NCBI GenBank assembly: GCA_965284565.1 | Contig: OZ260100.1 | Location: 1,302,001 to 1,366,000 of the forward strand | DNA length: 64,000 bases | Reading direction: 5' to 3' | From: BRH-c54 sp965284565 | GTDB taxonomy: Bacteria > Bacteroidota > Bacteroidia > Flavobacteriales_E > Vicingaceae | Shown here: positions 26,944-34,248 of the stretch, one piece after another | Position numbering within the stretch: the first letter of the stretch is position 1 | How the letters are laid out: each line of letters starts with the position of its first letter | The notes under the pieces: model-generated | Told to the model about the DNA's origin: nothing | The model's database searches: none | What the model saw: the letters and a program-made list of their open reading frames with translations, nothing else | Made by a program: the position numbers and the translations under genes

Positions 26944-29917
26944 ACAATTCTTTGATTAATGGGATTAATGAATCTTCACTACCTAAATCGTATAATTTAG
27001 CTAATAGCTTTTCGAGGTTGGCTTTCTCTCTTGCAAATTGTCCTTGCAGTGGAGTTAAAGCTCTTTTATTTCCTGCATTTGCATCTATTTGGTCATAAAT
27101 GCTGACTAATTCTTTTTGAGTTTCTACGATTTTGTCGTGAAGTGTTTTTTGTTTAGTATCTGAAAAATCAATCTTTCTGATTGGTAGATTTTTCAAAACC
27201 TTTGTTCCTCTCGCTATGTAACCACCTCTGAAAACTTCGCCATACAGAGCACTAAACCACTCCAAATATTTAGAGTTGAGAATGGCTTGAATGTAGTAAA
27301 TGGAATAATCGGAAGTTGTTGGAATTGCAACTACACAATAACCTGCTGTTCCACCTGATGAAATCAAAGTTCCGTGAACATCTATCGCGTATTTATCGCC
27401 AACAGAGAGAACACCAACAATAATTTTTGAAGGAAGTCCACAACTATCCAAACTTTGATGTCTGCCGTATCTGTGCCATTCATTTTTCTTTTTTGGCTCA
27501 GGCTTAATATCACGTTTCGGATTATTTAAAATGGCTTTTTGCTTTTGTAAATAGCCATAAGCCAAAGGGAATTTCTTTTGAATTGTGGTTAGAGGAATAA
27601 TGTCAACTCCTGTTTTTGTTGTCAGATAAGGATAAATGACCCTTGCATTCGGTTTGAAAGTTCTGTAAGTGTATAAATTATCTTCGCCTGATGAAGTTTG
27701 AAAGTAGGGTTTAGTTATTTCCTTCTCAATCTTGTAATCAATACCTTTTTTCGTGAAATAGAAGTGCTTCTTATCCTCTTTAGTTGGTGTAAAAATGTAA
27801 ACTTCATTTGCACTGGTCTGAATACCATTGAAAATATTGTCACTTCCAACCAAATCATTAAGTTTTACACTTTGAGAAACGATTTTATTGTAAGTGTTTG
27901 TTAATTCGGGTGGAACTAAAACCCAAACTTCACTATCCAATTCATCTGTTTTTTTTGAACCGTATTTTGCAGCCTCTGACTCTCTAACTTTCCAACTTTT
28001 CAGGCTTCTTACTTCCGCATATTGGAAAGTCTTTTGCGGCTTCTTATTCAGAATTAACAAACAAGTGTAGGTTGTTTTGTCTGCAAAAACCTGATTTGCA
28101 CCAAATGAAACGATTGAATGCAGATATTCTTTTTCTGCGAGTAATTCACGAAGCTTTTTACCCGCACCAACTTTTGTAAACTTGCTTGGAACGATATAAC
28201 CTAATATTCCATCATCAGCCAATAAGTTGATTCCTTGTTCAAGAAAAAGGAAGTATTTGTCAAACTGCTTGTAGGCTGAATTGAAATTTGTTTTGTAAAG
28301 TGGCAATTCAAGCGGAGTTATATTTTTCATATCTTCCGATTTCATATAAGGGGGATTGCCTACAATGACATCAAAGCGAAGTTTTGAAAAATCAAACGGA
28401 TTAATAATTACTTGGTCTTTTTTATTCGTTACTTGTTTTGGATTCAATAAACTGTTTCCGAAAAAGATGTTTTCAGAAAGATCGGGTAAAACAGGTTTTG
28501 TTTTGTTGGTTGAATTTACATCTTCACCCTCAAGTAATTTGAGAAGCAAACCAAATTTGGCTGCTTCAACTGCATTATAATCTTTATCAACTCCATAAAT
28601 GCAATTCAATAAAAGTTGTCGCTTAATTTCAAACGGCAGTTTGTAGGTGTTGATATTGGTTTGAATGAGTTTTGATTTGTCGTTTTTCAGATAGTAGTCA
28701 ATCAAAATATCATTGAGCAACTGGAAAAGTTCCAATAAAAATGCACCTGAACCACAAGAAATATCAGCGAATTTTAGTTTAAGAATTTCTTTATCCGTTT
28801 TTCCTTCACATTTTTTCAATACGGTATTTCGTAAAATATCGCTTATGATGAATGTTGGTGTGGTGATGATGTCACGGTCAACATTTTCAGGTTTTTTTAC
28901 TAAAACAACTGAACCGCTTTGAACGGTCAATTTTTCAGAAAGGAAAATTTCATAAATGCTTCCTAATACATCAGAAGAAAAAACACTGAAAGAATAAGGA
29001 CTTTCAGGGTAATACAGTTGCTTGATGATAGTCCAAAAAACAGAACTAATATTTTCTACAATCTTGTCTTTTAGAAGCTGGTCAAAAAGTCCTGAATTAT
29101 AGCGTTTGTCTGCATCTTCAAACTTCTTTATGAGTGCTTTAAAATCGTTTGTGTTGGCAAATTTTAAAAGTGTTTGATAATCTTCTAAATTTCTGTCCTC
29201 ACAAACACGTAAAAACAAAACCCTGTTCAAATAACTCTGAACAATATCATTCAGTTGTTGCTCGTCAATTTTTGGGTCGTGTTTATATATTTCAGAACCG
29301 AGTGCTTTCCTCCATTCATTGATTTGATTTAGAAATAAATTGTCAATCGAGTATTGATTGATTTTGCTTTCTATTTCTTTCCATTCCGTTTCAAATGCTC
29401 CTGAATACACGGATTCCTTTCCTATAAGCTGTTTGATTTCTTCAAACTTGCTTTCGTATTCCGTGTAATGGTATTTTTTTACGAGTGCTTTTGTGTAGTT
29501 GTCATTTTTCTCAACTTTTACGGAAGTGTCGTAAATGATTAAATATTCAAAGTTTGAAAGAACAGAAATTTTCAACTTGGCAGTAAATCCGTATCGTCTG
29601 ACTTGTTTTGCAGTGTCGTTGTTTGATTCAATAGAAACGCAAGGTTTCTTTGCTTCCAAAAAATATTTTCTTTCAGAAAAAAGTCGGAAAGTATAATCAG
29701 GTTTTTTTGAATGTTCGGAAGCGTTTGCTTTCAATGCTTCTTCCAAAATCACTTCACGTTCGTTGGTCGGTTTGCCTGCATTGTTTTTAATGTCCCAACC
29801 AAGCAACTCGAAAAACGGGTCTAAGAAATCACTGCGAAGCAGTGTTTCATTATACTTGCTTGTCAAGTAATAATCCCTGTCGGCTGTATATTTTTCTATG
29901 AGTTGCTTTATTGTCAT
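26930..29917 (-). CDS. Type IIG restriction-modification enzyme (nuclease-methylase fusion)
   Basis: A 995-residue single-chain RM enzyme. The N-terminal PD-(D/E)XK nuclease shows as KPDYTF (Asp74) and KYFLEAKKP (Glu88, Lys90). The methyltransferase has FADISCGSGAFLLELF and the catalytic IVGNPPYMKSEDM near residue 520. The C-terminal third is a TaqI-C-like recognition region plus a coiled coil (KIVETQKELVSIYDQID). It is the main effector of C4, overlaps the XRE controller by ATGA and the second methylase by 14 bases. The recognition site cannot be inferred. Confidence 0.9.
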   Translation of the reverse strand: MTIKQLIEKYTADRDYYLTSKYNETLLRSDFLDPFFELLGWDIKNNAGKPTNEREVILEEALKANASEHSKKPDYTFRLFSERKYFLEAKKPCVSIESNNDTAKQVRRYGFTAKLKISVLSNFEYLIIYDTSVKVEKNDNYTKALVKKYHYTEYESKFEEIKQLIGKESVYSGAFETEWKEIESKINQYSIDNLFLNQINEWRKALGSEIYKHDPKIDEQQLNDIVQSYLNRVLFLRVCEDRNLEDYQTLLKFANTNDFKALIKKFEDADKRYNSGLFDQLLKDKIVENISSVFWTIIKQLYYPESPYSFSVFSSDVLGSIYEIFLSEKLTVQSGSVVLVKKPENVDRDIITTPTFIISDILRNTVLKKCEGKTDKEILKLKFADISCGSGAFLLELFQLLNDILIDYYLKNDKSKLIQTNINTYKLPFEIKRQLLLNCIYGVDKDYNAVEAAKFGLLLKLLEGEDVNSTNKTKPVLPDLSENIFFGNSLLNPKQVTNKKDQVIINPFDFSKLRFDVIVGNPPYMKSEDMKNITPLELPLYKTNFNSAYKQFDKYFLFLEQGINLLADDGILGYIVPSKFTKVGAGKKLRELLAEKEYLHSIVSFGANQVFADKTTYTCLLILNKKPQKTFQYAEVRSLKSWKVRESEAAKYGSKKTDELDSEVWVLVPPELTNTYNKIVSQSVKLNDLVGSDNIFNGIQTSANEVYIFTPTKEDKKHFYFTKKGIDYKIEKEITKPYFQTSSGEDNLYTYRTFKPNARVIYPYLTTKTGVDIIPLTTIQKKFPLAYGYLQKQKAILNNPKRDIKPEPKKKNEWHRYGRHQSLDSCGLPSKIIVGVLSVGDKYAIDVHGTLISSGGTAGYCVVAIPTTSDYSIYYIQAILNSKYLEWFSALYGEVFRGGYIARGTKVLKNLPIRKIDFSDTKQKTLHDKIVETQKELVSIYDQIDANAGNKRALTPLQGQFAREKANLEKLLAKLYDLGSEDSLIPLIKELYEAN

Positions 29918-30240
29918 TTCCTCTTATTCGCTTTTAAATATTTTGCTCTTTCTTCTGCTACTTTCAGTGCTTCTATTCCTAGATCTTCATCTTGAATTTC
30001 ATATAAAATCTTGTCGCTTAGGAACGAAACCAAAAGTTCGTCTGCGTTGTAATCGTATATGTCGGCAAGTTTTAGAACTACTTCTTTTGTGATTTTCCGC
30101 TCCCCACGTTCCATTTTGCTTAAAATCGCCACATCAATGTCTAGCAAAGCAGCAACTTTCCGCAATGGAAGTTCCTTTTCTTCTCGAATGTGTCTTAATT
30201 TTTCGCCTATCGTTTCTGTTGACATAACTTCTATTGACAT
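29914..30240 (-). CDS. XRE-family controller of the C4 RM operon
   Basis: A 108-residue protein with an N-terminal Cro/CI-type helix-turn-helix (LRHIREEKELPLRKVAALL, then AILSKMERGERKI) and a helical C-terminus. It resembles controller (C) proteins that time restriction gene expression. It overlaps the RM gene start in ATGA. Two ATG codons are possible, at 30240 and 30225; the second would give a leader of about 15 bases from the predicted start site. A TTGACA/TGTCAA palindrome overlaps its promoter, so autoregulation is likely. Confidence 0.85.
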   Translation of the reverse strand: MSIEVMSTETIGEKLRHIREEKELPLRKVAALLDIDVAILSKMERGERKITKEVVLKLADIYDYNADELLVSFLSDKILYEIQDEDLGIEALKVAEERAKYLKANKRK

Positions 30241-30255
30241 AATGTGTCAAAAGTA
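30234..30255 (-). promoter_or_regulatory. C4 promoter and controller operator
   Basis: TACTTTTG on the minus strand (30255-30248) matches the -7 box. The palindrome TTGACATAATGTGTCAA (30234-30250; 6-bp perfect arms) overlaps it and the first ATG, and another TTGACATAA lies at 30220. A bound XRE protein would block transcription. Confidence 0.6.
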
Positions 30256-30323
30256 GGAAAGTATTTTTGATTTGTGTCCATTTATTTCAAATTCTTTTCA
30301 ACATCCTTGTCGAGCGTAGGGAA

Positions 30324-30385
30324 ATTGGCTCTTTTGCAAAACTTGGGTTGTGTGTCGGCTTGTGCGGTTTTGCAAATGTGCCAAT
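30324..30385 (+). other. Structured internal-loop element El2 (right end of C4)
   Basis: Outer stem ATTGGC/GCCAAT, internal loop TCTTTT opposite AAATGTG, inner stem GCAAAAC/GTTTTGC, terminal loop with GTGTGTCGGCTTGTGCG. Same design as El1 with different stems. Confidence 0.7.
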
Positions 30386-30397
30386 GTGCGGCTGGCT

Positions 30398-30440
30398 AAA
30401 ATTATTTTTTAAAATGTGCGGTGGGAAAAATTTTTAAAAC
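30398..30440. repeat. AT-rich inverted repeat, right copy of C4
   Basis: AAAATTATTTTTTAAAAT, a G-rich middle, then AAAAATTTTTAAAAC. Inverted counterpart of the repeat at 23174-23218, on the outer side of El2 as that copy is on the outer side of El1. Confidence 0.5.
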
Positions 30441-30550
30441 ATTCGGGTTGGATTGTGTGTCGCCAAAGTCAGTCCGTAAGTTTATGTTAAGATGTCAAAG
30501 TTCGTTTTTCAGATGACTCTTTTTTCGGAGTACGGTCTTTCTTTAGGCTT

Positions 30551-30685
30551 GCTTACAACGTTTTGCGGCTACCCAAAGGTGGCGATTTTAAGTGATTCAG
30601 TGTCAAAAATAAACAAATTTTGATAGAAGCACAACCCTTTCATTAACCACTGAACCGCCACTTTTGGGTAGGTGCTGTTATCGGT
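30551..30685 (-). repeat. attC3, attC-like hairpin site
   Basis: Cores GCTTACAAC (30551-30559) and GTTATCGGT (30677-30685). Stem arms GCGGCTACCCAAAGGTGGCG and CGCCACTTTTGGGTAGGTGC pair over most positions. Stem sequence unlike the other attC sites, though the layout is the same. Confidence 0.75.
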
Positions 30686-30733
30686 TCGGTGGTATTCTTT
30701 CGTCTTGATTGTCAGTCTGTTTAGCGTTGGTAG

Positions 30734-30799
30734 AAGCACACTCTTTTGCAAGCTTTGATTTGAGCGTTGGCATTGAGCGGCTTGCAAATGTGTGTGCTT
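30734..30799 (+). other. Structured internal-loop element El3 (left end of C3)
   Basis: Outer stem AAGCACAC/GTGTGCTT, internal loop TCTTTT opposite AAATGTG, inner stem GCAAGC/GCTTGC, loop with GAGCGTTGGCATTGAGCG. Ends ten bases before the stop of the NA37-like gene. Confidence 0.7.
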
Positions 30800-30809
30800 T
30801 TGCGTTGGC

Positions 30810-31856
30810 TTATGCTTCATTTTCGTAATATATTTTATAATATTTCCGTCCGTCTTTGTCCGTTCCTTGTTCTATAAGTTCTTTATTTCCGTGAATGTAG
30901 ATATGGAAATTCTTGTCAAGTTTTAGAACACTTTTAAAAACCCTTGCTTGTTTTTTTACAGCTTGTTCTGATATAACAAAATTGTCAGAAAGTTCTACTT
31001 CGTTTTCTTGTCTGTAAGTCTGGTCAAACTTTCGGAAAGATTCAATAACTGTGCTATCTCCAAATACTTCTCCTTCAAATTCGTTCTTGTCAAATGTTTC
31101 GTGTTTTTTAAAATAGTCAACCGAGCGGTTAAGAAAGTCTATTTTGTCCGCTTTGCTGAGTTCAAATTCTTCGTCTAATTGTTTGGTGACAAAATGTTTG
31201 GTTATTCCCAAAAATTGATTGGTTTGATGGTATTCATTTTTGACAACACTTACATTTAGAAAATCGTCTTTCCAATATTGGGCTTCATTTGATTTACTTG
31301 AATTATCAATAATAAGAATTCTAAAACCACTTTCATTATCTGTGTTGAAAATCAAACATCCCTTATCCATGCTTTTTAAATCAAATCCAATTTCATGTAC
31401 AATGTTGTAATTTGATTTTTGTTTCTTCATTTGAATAAATGGAGAGATTGTTTCAGATTTAAAAATACCAAGAACATTTACAATTTCACCTTCGATTACA
31501 ACATTATTGAATAGAGAAATATTTAGTTGTCCTTCCTTTATTTTCGGGTGCATTGACTGTTCATAAAGCAATTTTGTAATGTCTTGAGAATTTTGAATAA
31601 ACGAGTTAGGTTTAGAAAATATATCCTTAGTTAGTTTAAATACTTCATTCATCTCAATATTTACTGCATGAGTAAATCTATAGAGTTCTTCTGTTTTCAA
31701 AAGAGAAAAAAAGTATTTTAAAAGATAGTTTTTGGTGTCAGATTTTAAAATAGATTCTTCATGAGAAAGACTATATCTTTCATCTCTTAATTTATTGCCA
31801 ACTTTATGTGTGATAATTTTATCAATTTCTACTTGGGTAAAATCTATTTTATTCAT
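30810..31856 (-). CDS. Nucleoid-associated (NA37/YejK-like) protein
   Basis: A 348-residue protein. The start VEIDKIITHKVGNKLRDERYSLSHEE and the central and C-terminal strands (FHIYIHGNKELIEQG, GRKYYKIYYENE) recall the 37-kDa nucleoid-associated protein family. Such proteins bind DNA and are seen in Bacteroidota defence loci. It begins one base after the unknown 378-residue gene, so it belongs to a three-gene module with the GapS4a-like gene. Assignment is from memory of family patterns. Confidence 0.6.
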   Translation of the reverse strand: MNKIDFTQVEIDKIITHKVGNKLRDERYSLSHEESILKSDTKNYLLKYFFSLLKTEELYRFTHAVNIEMNEVFKLTKDIFSKPNSFIQNSQDITKLLYEQSMHPKIKEGQLNISLFNNVVIEGEIVNVLGIFKSETISPFIQMKKQKSNYNIVHEIGFDLKSMDKGCLIFNTDNESGFRILIIDNSSKSNEAQYWKDDFLNVSVVKNEYHQTNQFLGITKHFVTKQLDEEFELSKADKIDFLNRSVDYFKKHETFDKNEFEGEVFGDSTVIESFRKFDQTYRQENEVELSDNFVISEQAVKKQARVFKSVLKLDKNFHIYIHGNKELIEQGTDKDGRKYYKIYYENEA

Positions 31857-31857
31857 T

Positions 31858-32994
31858 TTATGGAGTGTATTGATTAGAAAGTGATTGGTATTTCAGCCAA
31901 TTATATTTTTCCATTTTGAATTTTTCAAATTCTTGCAGTAAGAATAATCTCACTTTGTCTTTGTTAACGTTCTTGTACTCATCTTTAAGGTTTATAGTGG
32001 ATACATCAATTGAAAATTCAATATTGCTAAGTCGCTTTTTGAAATATCCATTAAAACCAAATTGAATCACGCAGTTTCCTTCAGCAGCGTGATAAGAGAA
32101 GTTATAAAGTGCTTCAACCGAAGCTAATTCTATAAATTTATGATTTCCATTTTCTTTAATCAGGTAATGCTCGTGTAACGTTTCGCCATTTATTTTCAGA
32201 GTGTTTACCTTGCCTGTCATTAATTTGGCAATTTCAACAGGCATTTCTATTGTTCTGTCTGGAGCAATGTCCAAATCAGTTGCTCGTTGAAATTCAAAAA
32301 TTTCAGAACTATCCGTTAAACTTAGAAAAAATTTAATCCTCTCTTCATTAGTGAAATTACTATAAAGAATTTTTTCAACTTCCGTATTTGGTTTGGTATA
32401 GTTTTGATTTTTGAATTCATTAACTAAATGCTTTACTCCTAAATCAGCAATTGTTTGAGTTTCTGGAGATGTATATATCATTCTTAGGTACACTTTATCA
32501 TTCTCCTGTACTTTCTCTATCACAATTTCACCATCATATTCGTTTTTCGTCCTATACCAACCTGAATTATAGTTATTTGTCTGACACCTAAATTGCATTT
32601 TTACTCTGTTTGGATTTCCGTCTACCATTGCAAAATTGGTTTGTGAAATTACAGTTTGCCGTGAATCTGCTGTTTTGATAATTTCTTTTAAGTCGATTTT
32701 ATCAGGAACAACTTTAATGAGATCCTCTGTATTATGCCAAGCTAAAGGTCTTGTGAGAATTTTTTGATTTAATTCTTTTCCTCGAATGTTTTCTTTGATG
32801 TATTCAAATTCAGTGGGAGAAAGAATTGTTGATAATAGAATTGGATATGTGTCATTATTCTTTGAATCTTCTAAATAAATTCCTCTTAGTCGAAGTAAGT
32901 ATTTTAGCTTTGTGTCAGATAATGATGGATGATTTAAAACATCTTGAAGAGTTGCTCCAAAAGGAATATGCTTATTTACTTCTAATTTTTCCAT
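31858..32994 (-). CDS. Unknown protein, middle gene of C3 module
   Basis: About 378 residues when started at ATG 32994 (MEKLEVNKHIPFGATLQD). The frame is open to 33030, but that part overlaps the upstream gene and is hydrophobic and unlike the rest. No family is recognised. The protein is soluble, of mixed alpha/beta character, with many aromatic residues around FRCQTNNYNSGWYRTKNEY. It lies four bases after the GapS4a-like gene and one base before the NA37-like gene. Co-operon position suggests a partner subunit, possibly the second component of a GAPS4-type pair. Confidence 0.7.
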   Translation of the reverse strand: MEKLEVNKHIPFGATLQDVLNHPSLSDTKLKYLLRLRGIYLEDSKNNDTYPILLSTILSPTEFEYIKENIRGKELNQKILTRPLAWHNTEDLIKVVPDKIDLKEIIKTADSRQTVISQTNFAMVDGNPNRVKMQFRCQTNNYNSGWYRTKNEYDGEIVIEKVQENDKVYLRMIYTSPETQTIADLGVKHLVNEFKNQNYTKPNTEVEKILYSNFTNEERIKFFLSLTDSSEIFEFQRATDLDIAPDRTIEMPVEIAKLMTGKVNTLKINGETLHEHYLIKENGNHKFIELASVEALYNFSYHAAEGNCVIQFGFNGYFKKRLSNIEFSIDVSTINLKDEYKNVNKDKVRLFLLQEFEKFKMEKYNWLKYQSLSNQYTP

Positions 32995-32998
32995 AGCA

Positions 32999-33904
32999 TT
33001 AACGTAAAATAGAATTATTGTAATTGACAACTTCTAATTGCGAAGTAAAAGAAGCATCATTGAATATTTGCTTTATATTATTTACCGTTGGCAGATGTTC
33101 TGTTTCTGAGTAATCAGGGAAACAAATCAATGTTGCTCCTTGTGCGTTGCAACCAATATTTTTTGCAATTCCCATATATTTCATTAAATCATCTCTATCA
33201 AAATTATCGATCGCATTTATAATGATAGTTGTTTCATTATCTTTTGAGGCTCTTAGCGGTAGAATACTTGAATTGATATATTGAACAGGCATAATTTTAC
33301 CATTACGTGGATTTCTGTCGTCATTGTTCAATCCGTTATTGAAATAAACAAAGTCAACTTCATAATAGCGATATTTTAATTGAGCAAAACATATTGAATC
33401 GTATATAAACTCTATGCGCTTATTATCAACCAATAAAATACCATCATGATTAACTCCTGTATTCAATTCAATCCTCGATAATCGGCTAATTAAGTCATTT
33501 TCACCTAATGTCGAATTGTTTAGCCAAAACAAAATGCCTCGGTCAAAGTGCGTGTCAATGTTCTGGTGAAGATTTATTGTACGCTGTTTGAGTTCAGATT
33601 TTTTAAACGATTCAATCGCTTTAGCTAATTCGAGATAACGCTCTTTAAATTGCGTAACCAACTGAGAAATAGGATATGGGTCGGTGCTATATTTTGAAGA
33701 GTAGATAATGTTTTCAATTGTGCCACTAACCATAGGGTTGATGTAATGAAAATAACCATCAATTCCATTCGTTCTTTTTCTGAAATTGGTATCAAGACTT
33801 TCAATATCATCATTTCTTAAAGGATTTTCCCAACCGATAAGTTTTAAAAAGTCAGCTACAACATTTTCACCAACTTCACCGACACGTTTTGAATATTCTC
33901 CCAT
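32999..33904 (-). CDS. GapS4a-like putative PD-(D/E)XK nuclease
   Basis: A 301-residue protein. The N-terminal region has a nuclease-like order: GEVGENVVADFLKLIGW (Glu helix), NGIDGYFHY (Asp strand) and ENIIYSSKYSTDPYP (Lys strand), then IESFKKS and GILFWLNN. From memory this arrangement resembles GapS4a of the GAPS4 anti-phage system, though the acidic residue before the lysine is replaced by serine, so catalysis is uncertain. First of three tightly linked genes after the RM enzyme. Family call moderate. Confidence 0.5.
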   Translation of the reverse strand: MGEYSKRVGEVGENVVADFLKLIGWENPLRNDDIESLDTNFRKRTNGIDGYFHYINPMVSGTIENIIYSSKYSTDPYPISQLVTQFKERYLELAKAIESFKKSELKQRTINLHQNIDTHFDRGILFWLNNSTLGENDLISRLSRIELNTGVNHDGILLVDNKRIEFIYDSICFAQLKYRYYEVDFVYFNNGLNNDDRNPRNGKIMPVQYINSSILPLRASKDNETTIIINAIDNFDRDDLMKYMGIAKNIGCNAQGATLICFPDYSETEHLPTVNNIKQIFNDASFTSQLEVVNYNNSILR

Positions 33905-33923
33905 AATTGTTTTTTTTTTGGTA

Positions 33924-34067
33924 TTAGGCTAAATAATTCTTCAAGATTTTCTCCTTCTGTTTTGGGATGTCTGCTATCTGTTTTTCCAATACAGCTATTT
34001 TGGTTTCTATCTTTTCTATTCCTGATACTACCTTTTTTTTGTTCTGAAAATTAAAATTTGATTGTAT
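33924..34067 (-). pseudogene. C-terminal remnant of a second RM methylase/specificity subunit
   Basis: A start-less frame ending at TAA 33924 encodes KKVVSGIEKIETKIAVLEK, then QIADIPKQKEKILKNYL. This coiled-coil tail with a KxxIL-x-x-YL end is the typical C-terminus of N6-methylase or HsdS-like proteins. It differs from the tail of the intact RM gene upstream. It overlaps the end of the 64-residue gene in another frame. Confidence 0.6.
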
Positions 34068-34245
34068 TCAAGTGCATATCCGATTTCTTATCATAAACTT
34101 CAATTAAGTAACCATCGTACAGGTTTCTTGACCAAAACAACTTGGTAATTCTTATTTTGTAATTATACCAAAATCTTTCTCCTTCATTTTTTAATGAAAG
34201 TTTATTGGAATTTATAGCGTTTAGTATTTGATGTTTTATATTCAT
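34051..34245 (-). CDS. Hypothetical 64-residue protein
   Basis: A small soluble protein between the RM gene (three bases upstream) and the methylase-tail remnant. It has aromatic residues (FWYNYKIRITKLFW) and ends DMHLNTIKF. No family recognised. Its tight spacing to the RM gene favours a real gene. It could be a small partner, or part of a replaced segment given the remnant next to it. Confidence 0.45.
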   Translation of the reverse strand: MNIKHQILNAINSNKLSLKNEGERFWYNYKIRITKLFWSRNLYDGYLIEVYDKKSDMHLNTIKF

Positions 34246-34248
34246 TGG

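Larger units (their letters stand above)
22956..30558 (-). mobile_element. Cassette C4 (7.6-kb RM/DUF262/RelA-SpoT defence operon)
   Basis: Start core GTTGTAAGC (30559-30551, minus strand); complementary end core at 23082-23074, 9 of 9. Five overlapping or closely spaced genes. A structured G/T-rich element and an AT-rich inverted repeat lie just inside each end. Confidence 0.8.

Noticed and set aside
30241..30809. Possible small ORF in the C4/C3 junction, including a frame at 30569-30820
   Set aside because: It overlaps attC3 and El3 and has no protein-like composition; the stretch is explained by El2, the AT-rich repeat, attC3 and El3.
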